A program made the translations under genes and the position numbers. The notes under the pieces were generated by a model that saw only the letters and a program-made list of their open reading frames with translations, had not been told where the DNA came from and did no database searches. DNA of 50,314 nt, from assembly GCA_003140595.1 (NCBI GenBank), contig PLKG01000129.1:1-50314 (forward strand). Reading direction: 5' to 3'. The DNA comes from Acidimicrobiaceae bacterium. Its GTDB lineage: Bacteria > Actinomycetota > Acidimicrobiia > Acidimicrobiales > Bog-793. Shown here in pieces: positions 25,169-34,319 of the stretch. Within the stretch, counting starts at the first letter, position 1. Each line of letters begins with the position of its first letter.

Positions 25169-26934
25169 CGGTCGGGATCCCGCGTCTCGAGGGTGTCCTC
25201 GCCGTCAACGTTGACGTCTGCGAGCAAGACCGTGCCAACGCCGCCCGAGGCCACGAACCCTCCGGGCCGCGCCTTCGCGTGCTCGATTATCCGGTCTTCC
25301 GGGTGGTTGTAGTCCCAGACCGGGCGTTGGGACCTGATCGGTGGGATCTTGAGGAAGTTGTGGTGGGGCGGGGGCGAGCTCGTCGCCCACTCCAAGCTGG
25401 ACGCGTCCCAGGGGTTGTCGCCCGCGGGAATCGGTTTCCACCACGACACCACGACATTGACCAGGAAGATCGCAACTGAGAGGAACAACAACACAGAACC
25501 TGCGCTGGAGATGCGGTTCAGGGTCGTGAAGCCGTCGCTCGCCGCATACTCCGCGATCCGCCTCGGCATCCCTTTCAGCCCGAGGAGGTACTGAGGAAGG
25601 AAGGTCACGTTCGCACCCACCAACATGAGCCAGAACGTCGCCTTCCCGAGCCCCTCTCTGAGCATCCGTCCAGTCATCTTCGGATACCAGAAGAAGAACC
25701 CCGCGAACGCGGCCATGACCAGTGACATGACCACGCTGTGGAAGTGGGCGACTACGAAATACGTGTCGTGTGTGGCGAAGTCCACCGGCGGCGAGGCGAG
25801 CAGGATTCCGCTGACGCCGCCGAGCAAGAAGGTCACGAGGAAGCCGATCGCAAAAAGCATCGGGGTGTCGAACTTGACCGAACCGCGCCACATCGTGCCG
25901 ATCCAGTTGAAGAACTTGATCCCGGTGGGCACGGCGATCAGGTAGGACATGAGGCTGAAAAAGGGAAGCAGCACAACACCGGTGGTGAACATGTGATGCG
26001 CCCACACGCTGGTTGACAGCGCCGCAATGGACATCGTCGCGAATACCATGCCGCGGTAGCCGAATATCGGCTTGCGTGAGAACACCGCAATCACGTCCGT
26101 CACGATCCCGAAGAATGGCAATGCGAGGATGTAGACCTCGGGATGACCGAAGAACCAGAAGAGGTCTTGCCACAGTACCGGGACCCCGCCACCTGAGACC
26201 TCGAAAATATGGGCCCCTAGGTGCCGGTCGCACCAGAGCAGTACGAGCGCGCTCGTAAACACCGGGAAGGCAATGAGGATCAGGATTCCTGTCACGAGCA
26301 TGTTCCAGGTGAAAATCGGCATTCTGAACATCGTCATTCCCGGAGCCCGCAAGTAGTAGATCGTGGTAACCAGATTGACCCCGGTGAAGATGGCCGAAAA
26401 GCCCGTGAGGATAAGGGCGACGATCCAGAGATCTGGACCCGCGCCCGGAGTGTTGATCGAGTTGGAAAGCGGGGCGTAGGCGACCCAGCCGAAGTCGGCT
26501 GCGGATCCGGTCGTCAAAAAGCCCAGCATCATCAGCGAGCCGCCGCCCAGGTACAACCAGTAAGACAGGGCGTTGAGTCTCGGGAAGGCCATGTCCGGCG
26601 CGCCGATCTGCAACGGGACGATGTAGTTCGCAAGCCCACCGAACGCGACCGGCCCGACGAACAGGTAGATCATCAGGCTGCCGTGCATCGTGAACATCTC
26701 GTTGTAGGTGTGCTGCGACAGCAACGTGCTGTCCGGGTTGGCCAGCTGCGCGCGTATCAGCATCGCCATGGCGCCGGCAAGGAGGAAGAAGATAACTGCG
26801 GTGACGGTGTAGTTCTTGCCGATCACCTTGTGGTCAGTCGAGGTGACCCACTTGAGGAATCCTGACGGGCCGGCCCCGTGCTCGTGGTCCGAGCCTTCCT
26901 CAACGACCGCCGGCCTGTCGGCAAGAAGGGTCAT
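25165..26934 (-). CDS. ctaD: cytochrome c oxidase subunit I
   Basis: Catalytic subunit of the aa3 oxidase, reducing oxygen to water and pumping protons. The 589-residue protein has 12 transmembrane helices. A low-spin heme ligand is in TMHGSLMIYLF. The A1-type GHPEVYIL motif carries the D-channel Glu and a CuB His. The paired CuB histidines are in WAHHMFTTG. The K-channel Lys is in PTGIKFFNWIGTM. The heme a3 and a ligands are in VVAHFHSVVMS. The tail after helix 12 is unusually long, about 60 residues, and acidic at the end. The ATG at 26934 overlaps the ctaC stop as ATGA. Confidence 0.97.
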   Translation of the reverse strand: MTLLADRPAVVEEGSDHEHGAGPSGFLKWVTSTDHKVIGKNYTVTAVIFFLLAGAMAMLIRAQLANPDSTLLSQHTYNEMFTMHGSLMIYLFVGPVAFGGLANYIVPLQIGAPDMAFPRLNALSYWLYLGGGSLMMLGFLTTGSAADFGWVAYAPLSNSINTPGAGPDLWIVALILTGFSAIFTGVNLVTTIYYLRAPGMTMFRMPIFTWNMLVTGILILIAFPVFTSALVLLWCDRHLGAHIFEVSGGGVPVLWQDLFWFFGHPEVYILALPFFGIVTDVIAVFSRKPIFGYRGMVFATMSIAALSTSVWAHHMFTTGVVLLPFFSLMSYLIAVPTGIKFFNWIGTMWRGSVKFDTPMLFAIGFLVTFLLGGVSGILLASPPVDFATHDTYFVVAHFHSVVMSLVMAAFAGFFFWYPKMTGRMLREGLGKATFWLMLVGANVTFLPQYLLGLKGMPRRIAEYAASDGFTTLNRISSAGSVLLFLSVAIFLVNVVVSWWKPIPAGDNPWDASSLEWATSSPPPHHNFLKIPPIRSQRPVWDYNHPEDRIIEHAKARPGGFVASGGVGTVLLADVNVDGEDTLETRDPDR

Positions 26935-27734
26935 GTCGCCGCCCCCGATGCGGGCTGGGTGCTCAACCAAGCCTGGAAGGCACCTGGCCTGACGACACGG
27001 ACGCTAAAGAGCATCTCGGCATGATAAAGACCGCAGTACTGCGCGCAGTGGCCGGCGAAGACACCGGTGTGAACCGGCGTGAAGTCGAAGTTGTTCGTGA
27101 CCCCGGGCAACGCATAACGGCTGAAGTTGAATGCCGGGATATAGAAGCCGTGAACGACGTCAGCCGACTCGAGGACTATCTGTGTGGTCTCACCGAGCGG
27201 CAGGACGAACTGAGGGTACTCCGCGGAGGTCGGGTTACCCGCAAGAACGGGGGGACGGGCCTGCGCAGTCTCCACCAGCGCGATCTGTTTTCCCTGGGGG
27301 TCGCGGTAGCTGAAGCTCCACCCCCATTGGAATCCGGTGACCCGGACCGTGACGGCCGGATGAGGAGCGAGGGCGTCAACGGTGTTCTCAGTCTTGACCG
27401 TGTAGAAGAAGATCACACCGATGATGATCAGCGGCACGGCGGTGTAGATGACCTCCACAAACGCATTGCTGTGGAATTGGCGAGGCATCTTGTCCGGGTC
27501 GCGCCGGCGGTAGGCGATCACGGCCCAAAGGATCAGGCCCCAAACGATCGCTGCGACGACAAGGCCGGCCATCGTCATCCAGGACCACAGCTTGAACTCC
27601 GCCTGGCCCTGAGTCGTGGCACCCCGAAAGCCACCAAAGGTGGGCAGCGTGCAGCCACCGAGCGCAAGCGCGATAGTGCTGAACAGCAAAAAGCGCGCGA
27701 CCCGCCTTAGTTTGGCGCCCCCCGGAATCCCCAC
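26931..27734 (-). CDS. ctaC: cytochrome c oxidase subunit II
   Basis: Carries the CuA centre that accepts electrons from QcrC. The 267-residue precursor has a lipoprotein signal ending in the lipobox LALGGC (about residues 23-28), so it is probably lipid-modified. Two transmembrane helices (WMTMAGLVVAAIVWGLILWAV and VIYTAVPLIIIGVIFFYTV) precede the cupredoxin domain. The CuA ligands are the His of VVHGFYIP and GHCAQYCGLYHAEM. GTG at 27734 is the start. It is first gene of ctaC-ctaD-ctaF. A TAGAGT hexamer lies 11 bases upstream. Confidence 0.95.
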   Translation of the reverse strand: MGIPGGAKLRRVARFLLFSTIALALGGCTLPTFGGFRGATTQGQAEFKLWSWMTMAGLVVAAIVWGLILWAVIAYRRRDPDKMPRQFHSNAFVEVIYTAVPLIIIGVIFFYTVKTENTVDALAPHPAVTVRVTGFQWGWSFSYRDPQGKQIALVETAQARPPVLAGNPTSAEYPQFVLPLGETTQIVLESADVVHGFYIPAFNFSRYALPGVTNNFDFTPVHTGVFAGHCAQYCGLYHAEMLFSVRVVRPGAFQAWLSTQPASGAAT

Positions 27735-27914
27735 TGGCCGAAGACTCTAGCCAAATATTTCGCGCGCCGGTCAAGCACCGGCCGAGACGCGGCCGTCTTG
27801 CCGAGCGATGGTAGCCGGGGAGCGACCCAAGCCCGGATGTGTGTGCTCTCCCGCACGCGATGAGGCAACCGGCTCCACCCACAAGACAACGCCTGTTGAG
27901 GCACGGCCCGGTTG

Positions 27915-28556
27915 TCAGTCAGATGGCGCGGACGACCCCGGAGGTACACGAACAGGCTGATCCGAGTCCGTAGTCATCTTGTTCTCTCGAGCGGCACGCG
28001 CCAAGCGGCGGGCCTGGCCGGTGGCTCGCCCCAGGCTGCGCGCCGCAATCCGCGGCGCGTCTGAGCCACGGGCCCTGGCGACTGCGGTCCCCACGACACG
28101 TCCAGCCGTCGTGGCAACCGCCGAGACTGCGTCGGAGGATACGGGCCTCTTGGAGTTCGCAACGCCTGCCGACGCTGGCCGCCGACTGACCCGTGGGCGC
28201 GGGACAATCTCGGTCGTCAGCGACATGCGAACAAGCAGAACCGCTACGGCCTCGCTGAGCACGATCGGGATTATCTGGAGGTTGTGCAAGTACAAGAGGG
28301 GCGAAGCAGCGAACCCCGCGGCTAGAACCAAGTCGAGGTAGACGTGAAGCCGCCGGGGAATGATCCTCACGGCCGCGAGCGGCCCTTGGCTCACAAAGGC
28401 GAAAGCTCCGACAACCGCGCCGGCGACCGCTAGGACGATCGCCGGGCGACCACCGAGGTGCATGCCAACGACAACAAGAGCAGCCGCGAGGGCATACTCA
28501 GCAAGCTGGTGTCCACCAAAAGGGACCTGCCGACGCGACGAACCAGCCGACACCAT
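27915..28556 (-). CDS. multi-pass membrane protein, unknown function
   Basis: I do not recognise a function. The 213-residue protein has about four N-terminal transmembrane helices (AEYALAAALVVVGMHLG, IVLAVAGAVVGAFAFVS, VYLDLVLAAGFAASPLLYL, IIPIVLSEAVAVLLVRMSL) ending near residue 115. A basic, Ala/Arg-rich cytoplasmic tail of about 100 residues follows, rich in ARA and RRLARAA. The ATG at 28556 lies 26 bases after the tatA stop, so it is probably in the same unit. The tail may bind nucleic acid or membrane lipids, which is speculation. Confidence 0.75.
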   Translation of the reverse strand: MVSAGSSRRQVPFGGHQLAEYALAAALVVVGMHLGGRPAIVLAVAGAVVGAFAFVSQGPLAAVRIIPRRLHVYLDLVLAAGFAASPLLYLHNLQIIPIVLSEAVAVLLVRMSLTTEIVPRPRVSRRPASAGVANSKRPVSSDAVSAVATTAGRVVGTAVARARGSDAPRIAARSLGRATGQARRLARAARENKMTTDSDQPVRVPPGSSAPSD

Positions 28557-28582
28557 CGCCTAGGGACGAGCCGAGGAGTGGC

Positions 28583-28819
28583 TCAGTTGGATTGAACCGG
28601 ACCGGACGTCTTGTCGTCGCCCTTGGAGGTGGAGACGTCGCCCTTCTCCTTGTCCGGGTCACCCTCCTCCATACCCTTCTTGAACTCGTGGGACGCGCTG
28701 CCGAGCCCGCGAGCGAGCTTGGGTAGCCGTGTCCCTCCGAAGAGGAGCACGACGACGACGACTGCAATCACGATCAAGCTGTCGGGACCAATGAGATCGG
28801 CAAGCATCCCGGTGATCAC
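28583..28819 (-). CDS. tatA: Sec-independent protein translocase subunit TatA
   Basis: Pore-forming subunit of the twin-arginine export system for folded proteins. The 78-residue protein has one transmembrane helix (IVIAVVVVVLLFGGTRLP), with the FG-x3-LP hinge, then the amphipathic helix KLARGLGSASHEFKKGMEEG and a charged tail. The GTG at 28819 has an AAAGGA ribosome site 6 bases upstream; the ATG at 28807 is less well placed. tatB and tatC are not adjacent. A Rieske protein such as QcrA is a usual Tat substrate. Confidence 0.93.
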   Translation of the reverse strand: MITGMLADLIGPDSLIVIAVVVVVLLFGGTRLPKLARGLGSASHEFKKGMEEGDPDKEKGDVSTSKGDDKTSGPVQSN

Positions 28820-29045
28820 CTGCCTTCCTTTCCGAGGACTGCAATCAGGTTAGACGCAACCGGGCGGCTGCGTGCAGGCGCGCCCACAATCCACTACGTA
28901 GCTGGTCGGCGAAACGGATCAACCTTCGCAGATCGGGAGCGTGCGGACAATTCGACGAGACCCTCGAGCGCGCCCCTGTTCGCGAAGGCCCGCGGTTCGG
29001 TTGTCGCCCGATGATCCGGTCATCTGGTACCTCGACCGGCGTGGG

Positions 29046-30629
29046 CTACCCACCGGCGCCAGGGGACCGGGCCTGCTCTGGCGAGGGTCGCGAGATCCGC
29101 GATGGCAGGCCAGCGAGCACGAAGAAGACGCCTACCAGCGCGACGACGGCGCCAACCGCCAGCGACGCCTTGTTCCCGCTCATGAACGCGCTCCGCGCCG
29201 TGCGCGCCAGCAGCGCGCCCGTCGCTCCACCGGCGCGGCCTGCGACGGTAAGGGCGCCACCAAGAGACCCGAGGATCGTGCCCACAGCGTCGGTCGGCAC
29301 GTGCCGACCAGCGAGCGCTGCTGTCATGCGGTCCTGGTATCGGGTTGACAGCACACTCCCAAACACGGCGACACCGAGAGCGCCGCCGACCTGGAGGGCC
29401 ACGGCGTTAGAAGCTGATCCAACTCCGGAGTCGCCTTGGGGGACCGCGCCCACCACGGAGTTCGTCGCCGTGGGCAAGAGCAGACCGGCTCCGAGACCGA
29501 TCAGCAGCATGCCGGGCACGACGTCCCCGTAGGTCGTGGCGGCGCTGGCCACAGCCGAGACCTGCCACAGCCCGCCCCCGATCGCCGCCAGGCCGGCAGC
29601 GGCGGTGCATTTGATCCCGATGAAGCGAGCCACGACCGGGGAAAGTGGCGCGCTCACGACGAGCACGATCGCGATCGGCAAGATGCGCAACCCGGCCTGC
29701 AGCGGTGAGTAGCCCAGGTCGAACTGGAGGAACTGAGTCTGCACGAACAAGGCCCCCAGCAGGCCAAAGGTCCCGAAGCTCTCGCCGGCTGCGGCTATCG
29801 AGAACCGGCGATCGGAGAAGAGCCCCAGCCTCAACATCGGGTGGCGACTACGGGCCTCCCACGCGGCGAAACTCGCGAGAACGACGAGGCTGGACAACCC
29901 GACGCCGATCACTTCCCCCGAGGCCCAGCCCTCGGTTGGAGCCTCGATGATCGCCCAGAGCATCAAGCCCAAGCCGGCAACCGACAGCAAGCCACCCGCG
30001 GGATCGGGCTGTTCGGCCGCCGGATTCTTGGAGTCAGGCACCCACACCAGGGCTGCCACGAATCCGGCGACAATGATCGGGACGTTCACAAGGAACACCG
30101 AGCCCCACCAGAAGCTCGCGAGCAGCAATCCCCCGGCGATGGGTCCGATTGCGATACCGAGCCCGATGGTCCCGGCCCAAGCACCGATCGCGCGGGCGCG
30201 TTCGGCCGGGACGCGAAAGACGTCGTTGATGATCGACAAGGACGCTGGGATTGTCAGTGCCGCACCAATACCCATGACAGCCCGCCACCCGATCAACAGG
30301 CTCACCGAGCCCGAGAAGCCGGCGCCGGTCGATGCTCCGGCAAACACGGTCAGGCCGATGAGGAAGAAGCGCTTGCGGCCGAATCGATCGGCCAAGCTGC
30401 CGCCCACGAGCAGCAGCCCTGCGAAGACCATCGCGTAGGAGTCGACAATCCACTGCAGCTCGCTCGAGTTGGCGCGTAACTGTCGCACGAGTGTGGGCAG
30501 AGCCACGTTGAGGATGGTGTTGTCCACGTTGACGACCAGTGCCGAGACGCAGATCACCGCCAATATGGCCCCCTGCCTGCTGCGTTGCTCGGCGTGCGGT
30601 GCCTGCTCCTGGGGCGTCCGCGAGCTCAC
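29046..30629 (-). CDS. DHA2-family drug:H+ antiporter (MFS)
   Basis: A 527-residue inner-membrane exporter with about 14 transmembrane segments, of the EmrB/QacA type. Motif A is GSLADRFGRKRFFL between helices 2 and 3. The first helix has VVNVDNTILNVALPTL with the acidic residue typical of DHA2. Motif C-like glycines appear in GTIGLGIAIGPIAGGLLL. No efflux partner or TetR regulator is adjacent. I start it at the GTG at 30629; the frame is open far upstream but that part is basic and not family-like. A TATTCT hexamer is 9 bases before this GTG. Substrate is unknown. Confidence 0.92.
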   Translation of the reverse strand: MSSRTPQEQAPHAEQRSRQGAILAVICVSALVVNVDNTILNVALPTLVRQLRANSSELQWIVDSYAMVFAGLLLVGGSLADRFGRKRFFLIGLTVFAGASTGAGFSGSVSLLIGWRAVMGIGAALTIPASLSIINDVFRVPAERARAIGAWAGTIGLGIAIGPIAGGLLLASFWWGSVFLVNVPIIVAGFVAALVWVPDSKNPAAEQPDPAGGLLSVAGLGLMLWAIIEAPTEGWASGEVIGVGLSSLVVLASFAAWEARSRHPMLRLGLFSDRRFSIAAAGESFGTFGLLGALFVQTQFLQFDLGYSPLQAGLRILPIAIVLVVSAPLSPVVARFIGIKCTAAAGLAAIGGGLWQVSAVASAATTYGDVVPGMLLIGLGAGLLLPTATNSVVGAVPQGDSGVGSASNAVALQVGGALGVAVFGSVLSTRYQDRMTAALAGRHVPTDAVGTILGSLGGALTVAGRAGGATGALLARTARSAFMSGNKASLAVGAVVALVGVFFVLAGLPSRISRPSPEQARSPGAGG

Positions 30630-30805
30630 TAACAACCGAGAATACAGGCGGCAAGGTGTCGAAAGCAGAAGTCCTGCTCGTCTGCTCGCCTGGACCGAGC
30701 CGATCCGGCGGCGACAGAGTGCTCCAGCAGCCAGCCTCCCTGCCAGGCTCACCAATACGGCGCGCAAGCGCTGGTTCACCTTAGGGTGTTGACACTGACA
30801 GCAGC

Positions 30806-30812
30806 GAGGTGA
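30806..30812 (+). promoter_or_regulatory. ribosome binding site deciding a TTG start
   Basis: GAGGTGA lies 7 bases before the TTG at 30820. It supports that rare start codon over later in-frame candidates. Confidence 0.6.
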
Positions 30813-30819
30813 CTCCAAG

Positions 30820-33033
30820 TTGACGAAGTCGACACGCACGACTGCCCCCGCTTCTCCCACTACGGTCGTGGAAGTTCCCGACCGCGTTCGCAGAGATCGA
30901 GCAACGCCAACCACCGATCAGCCGGAGGTGCCACAACTGCGGTATCGGGGCGTCGACCACTCCGAGCTCATCGAGGACTTCCGACTCGCGTGTTCCTCAC
31001 GAGCCCTGGACGACCGGGCGATCACACTCCAACGTCAGAGCCGTGCCTATTTCGAGATAGCCGGAGCCGGTCACGAAGCACTCGGCCTCGCGATGGCCCG
31101 ATCCCTTCGCCCCGGCCATGATTGGCTGTTCCCCTACTACCGTGATCAGGCGCTTGTCCTTGGACTCGGAGTCACGCCCCGCGACATCCTGCTCCAGGCG
31201 GTCGGCTCGTGCGAGGACACGAGCTCAGGAGGCCGGCAGATGCCGGCTCACTGGGGTAACAAGGCGCTCAACATCGTCTCGCAGTCGAGCTGCACGGGCA
31301 GCCAGTGCCTTCCCGCCGTCGGATGCGCGGAGGCTTCCCGCTACATCCTCCGACGGGATCTTCCGGGCTGCGTCGCCCGCGACGATGAGCTGACCTATGT
31401 GTCACTCGGTGAAGGAGCAACCTCGGAGGGCGAGTTCTGGGAGAGCCTCAACACAGCGTGCCAGCTGCGCTTACCAATTGTGTATGTCGTCGAGGACAAC
31501 GGATGGGCCATCTCGGTACCGGCATCTGAACAGGCGCCCGCCCCCATATCCGAACTCGTCCAGGGCTTTCGGGGCCTGACGGTCCATTTCGTTGATGGGA
31601 CCGACTACTTCGCGTGCAGGTCGCTTGCCGCCGCGGCGACGGCTCGAGTGCGGGCCGGTGATGGCCCCTGTCTGATCCATGCGATGGTGACTCGGCCGTA
31701 CTCACATTCGTCGCAGGACACCCAATCCAAGTACCGCTCTTCGGCCGACCTTGCAGAGGAAGGGGCACGCGACCCGATCGTCCGCCTCGAACGCGAGTTG
31801 ACCGAAGCAGGCGTGCTCACCGGCGCCGAGACGGCCGAGATCCGCGAGAGCGTTCGCGCTTTGATAGCGACGATCGCGCGCGAGGTTCTCCAGGCGCGCA
31901 GACCAGACCCGGCGACTGTGACCCATCACGTGCTGGCGCTTCCAGCTATCGCCGAGCCGAAGGAGTCGCGAAGCCCGAAATCGCCGACGGGACCCGGCGC
32001 AGAGGACGATCCCAAGCTGATCGGGATGGGCGAGGCCATACGACTGGTGCTCTTCGAGCAGATGCGCTCAGACGAACGTATCCGGGTGTTCGGACAGGAC
32101 GTCGCCGATGCGGGCGAGGACATCCTCGCCCTCGTGGAAGGCAAGGGCGGAGTCTTCGGTACCACCCATGGGCTCCAGAGGGAGTTCGGGACCACGCGCT
32201 GCTACAACTCGCCACTCGCCGAGGCCAATATCATCGGCCGCGGAGTCGGGCAGGCACTGCGCGGCCTTCGGCCGTGTGCCGAGATTCAGTTCTTCGACTA
32301 CATCTGGCCCGCGATGCAACAGATCCAGGCGGAGGCAGCGACGATGCGGTGGCGCTCCGAGGGACGGTTCACGGTCCCGCTGGTGATCCGCGTCGCGATC
32401 GGCGGCTACCTGACCGGGGGTGCCATCTGGCATTCACAGTGCGGCGAATCGACCTTCACCCACATCCCGGGTCTCATCATCGTCATGCCCTCCCGGTCGA
32501 GAGATGCGGCAGGTCTGCTCAGAAGCGCGTTTCGATGCGAAGACCCAGTGATGTTCCTCGAGCACAAACACCTGCTACGCCAGAAGTACGCCAGGGACGC
32601 TCTCACGCCGCCCGACTACTTGATCCCCTTCGGCAAAGCTGCGACGGCCCGTCGGGGCAACGACCTGACCATCGTGACCTGGGGTGCCACAGTGCAGAAG
32701 TCGCTGGAGGCTGCGGAACAACTTGCCAACGAGTCCGTGAGCGTCGAGGTCATCGACCTTCGGTCGCTGATTCCGTGGGACAAGGATGCGGTCGCATCGT
32801 CGGTCGCCCGAACATCGCGCCTGCTCGTGGTGCACGAGGACATGCTCACGAGCGGCTTCGGAGCCGAGGTGGCAGCCTGGGCCGGAGAGGCCTGCTTCTC
32901 CGACCTCGACGCTCCCGCCTCCAGAGTCGGCGCGACAGACACCTTCGTCGCTTACGAGCCCACTCTGGAGCAGGCGATCCTCCCGCAAACTCACGGCATC
33001 GCCGCCGCCGCCAGAAGGCTGCTCTCCTATTGA
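30820..33033 (+). CDS. 2-oxoacid dehydrogenase E1, alpha and beta subunits fused
   Basis: Thiamine-diphosphate decarboxylase component of a 2-oxoacid dehydrogenase complex. It is one 737-residue chain with the alpha part first (about 45-380) and the beta part after a linker (about 405-735). Alpha marks are FPYYRDQALVLGLG, the TPP/Mg motif from GEGATSEGEFW to VVEDNGWAIS, and the phosphorylation-loop-like SHSSQDTQSKYRS. Beta marks are FGQDVADAGEDILALVEGK, YNSPLAEANIIGRGVGQALRG, the QIQAEAATMRW segment and HKHLLRQKY. The fusion resembles branched-chain or acetoin-type E1. No E2 or E3 gene is near, so the substrate is uncertain. TTG start with GAGGTGA upstream. Confidence 0.92.
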   Translation: MTKSTRTTAPASPTTVVEVPDRVRRDRATPTTDQPEVPQLRYRGVDHSELIEDFRLACSSRALDDRAITLQRQSRAYFEIAGAGHEALGLAMARSLRPGHDWLFPYYRDQALVLGLGVTPRDILLQAVGSCEDTSSGGRQMPAHWGNKALNIVSQSSCTGSQCLPAVGCAEASRYILRRDLPGCVARDDELTYVSLGEGATSEGEFWESLNTACQLRLPIVYVVEDNGWAISVPASEQAPAPISELVQGFRGLTVHFVDGTDYFACRSLAAAATARVRAGDGPCLIHAMVTRPYSHSSQDTQSKYRSSADLAEEGARDPIVRLERELTEAGVLTGAETAEIRESVRALIATIAREVLQARRPDPATVTHHVLALPAIAEPKESRSPKSPTGPGAEDDPKLIGMGEAIRLVLFEQMRSDERIRVFGQDVADAGEDILALVEGKGGVFGTTHGLQREFGTTRCYNSPLAEANIIGRGVGQALRGLRPCAEIQFFDYIWPAMQQIQAEAATMRWRSEGRFTVPLVIRVAIGGYLTGGAIWHSQCGESTFTHIPGLIIVMPSRSRDAAGLLRSAFRCEDPVMFLEHKHLLRQKYARDALTPPDYLIPFGKAATARRGNDLTIVTWGATVQKSLEAAEQLANESVSVEVIDLRSLIPWDKDAVASSVARTSRLLVVHEDMLTSGFGAEVAAWAGEACFSDLDAPASRVGATDTFVAYEPTLEQAILPQTHGIAAAARRLLSY

Positions 33034-33376
33034 GCCTCCGGCGGCCGACGGAGGCTCTGAGAGAAGAGGTGGACTGATCGCTCAGAGTCCGTCCGTACGG
33101 CCACCGACACCGTCATGCCGCGTCCCGCGGAGGTGCGTCCTCTAGTGCCTCGCCGCAGTCGCCCGGCCGGCCGGCAAACCGGGCGTCACCGCACACGTTG
33201 GAGCTGAGACGCACAACTAAGGGTGATGCGCGTCGAGGGTGGCTGCGAGTGCGAGGGGAGTGAGAGCGCACGACCCCGGGCCAGGGCCGGTACGAGTGGA
33301 GTCCACGAGAGTGCGACGACGGTTGCTGACAACTGTCACCGCGTCTCGTTCCTCCACTGACCCCGAACGTACGCGA

Positions 33377-33398
33377 CCAGAGTGAACGGACGACGAAC
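33377..33398 (-). promoter_or_regulatory. candidate Pho box (RegX3/PhoP-type direct repeat)
   Basis: On the minus strand two adjacent 11-base units, GTTCGTCGTCC and GTTCACTCTGG, share the GTTC core at 11-base spacing, as in actinobacterial Pho boxes. It is about 105 bases upstream of phoU. The match is partial. Confidence 0.3.
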
Positions 33399-33489
33399 GC
33401 CAGGTGTCCACAAGGCCGCGTGATCATGAAACCTTCGCCAGATCCTGGGCCTCACAAAACCGCGCCTCCAAGTGGCCGACGCGCGGGGG

Positions 33490-33495
33490 TACCGT
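33490..33495 (+). promoter_or_regulatory. candidate leaderless -10 of phoU
   Basis: TACCGT lies 7 bases before the ATG at 33503, with no ribosome site between. Confidence 0.45.
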
Positions 33496-33502
33496 AACCG
33501 GC

Positions 33503-34279
33503 ATGGCTCAGTCCGCACTTCCTGAGGATCAGCTGGTGAGCCGCGCCGAGCAACACAACAACATGAGCGGCAGTCTGGCTAACGACACGTTTACGGGTGT
33601 GGATTCGCGACAGTCCGACCGGATCCTGAGTGCGGTGCGGCACGAGGTTCCCGAGCGGATCGACGTTGCGCTCATAGACCGTCACGTGATCCAGCTCTTC
33701 GCTCTCGTGGAGAACGCCGTCGCGGGTGCGACCCATGCAATGGTCAGCGCGGACCGCGAGGCAGCCCGCGCCCTTGTGGCCGCGGATGCAGACATCGACG
33801 CTCTCTACCAACAGCTCGAAGCCTCCGTCCAGTCGCGGCTGCTCGATCGTCCGTCGAACCCGTCGGAGACTGAGTACCTGTTGGCTGTACTCGGAATGCT
33901 CCCCGAGCTGGAACGAAGCGGTGACCTGGCCGAGCACGTCGCCCGGCGCGCGACACGCAACCTTCCTGCCGAGATGCCCGCGCGGCTGCGCGGCTACGTC
34001 CAGCGCATGGGAGAAGTCGCTTGCGCGATGTGGCGAATAGCCGCGGATGGCTACGGCGGGGACACACACGGCGTGACCGAACGGCTCGTCGCTCTCGACG
34101 ACGAGATGGACGACCTCCACGTGACATTCATCGCGGAGCTCGTCGCCGCGGACACACCCGTCGTCGTGGCGATTGAACTGGCACTCGTGGGACGCTTCTA
34201 CGAGCGCTTGGGCGACCACGCGGTCAACCTGGCGCGCCGCGTCCCGCGTCTGCGGCCGATTGAGCCGTGGCCGGCGTAA
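33503..34279 (+). CDS. phoU: phosphate uptake regulator PhoU
   Basis: A 258-residue all-helical cytosolic regulator that restrains the phosphate two-component system and the Pst transporter. After a polar N-terminus of about 40 residues come two PhoU repeats: ERIDVALIDRHVIQLFALVENAVAGATHAM...DADIDALYQQLE with LGMLPELERSGDLAEHVARRA, then VTERLVALDDEMDDLHVTFIAEL with LVGRFYERLGDHAVNLARRV. The two ER-GDxAxxxARR motifs are the metal-binding blocks of PhoU. The ATG at 33503 fits a leaderless start. It converges on the type IV secretion genes; its expected partners senX3-regX3 lie 6.4 kb downstream. Confidence 0.93.
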   Translation: MAQSALPEDQLVSRAEQHNNMSGSLANDTFTGVDSRQSDRILSAVRHEVPERIDVALIDRHVIQLFALVENAVAGATHAMVSADREAARALVAADADIDALYQQLEASVQSRLLDRPSNPSETEYLLAVLGMLPELERSGDLAEHVARRATRNLPAEMPARLRGYVQRMGEVACAMWRIAADGYGGDTHGVTERLVALDDEMDDLHVTFIAELVAADTPVVVAIELALVGRFYERLGDHAVNLARRVPRLRPIEPWPA

Positions 34280-34319
34280 CGACCCTCTGAGCGCGATCTC
34301 AGCCACGCCTCGAACCGAG

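Larger units (their letters stand above)
33034..33502. other. 469-base region between the E1 gene and phoU
   Basis: No coding sequence is supported on either strand. It contains the phoU promoter at its right end and a candidate Pho box at 33377-33398. The remainder shows nothing I recognise. Confidence 0.55.

Noticed and set aside
33113-33427. Small minus-strand frames upstream of phoU
   Set aside because: No start signal, no motif and Arg/Ser-rich composition as expected by chance in GC-rich intergenic DNA.
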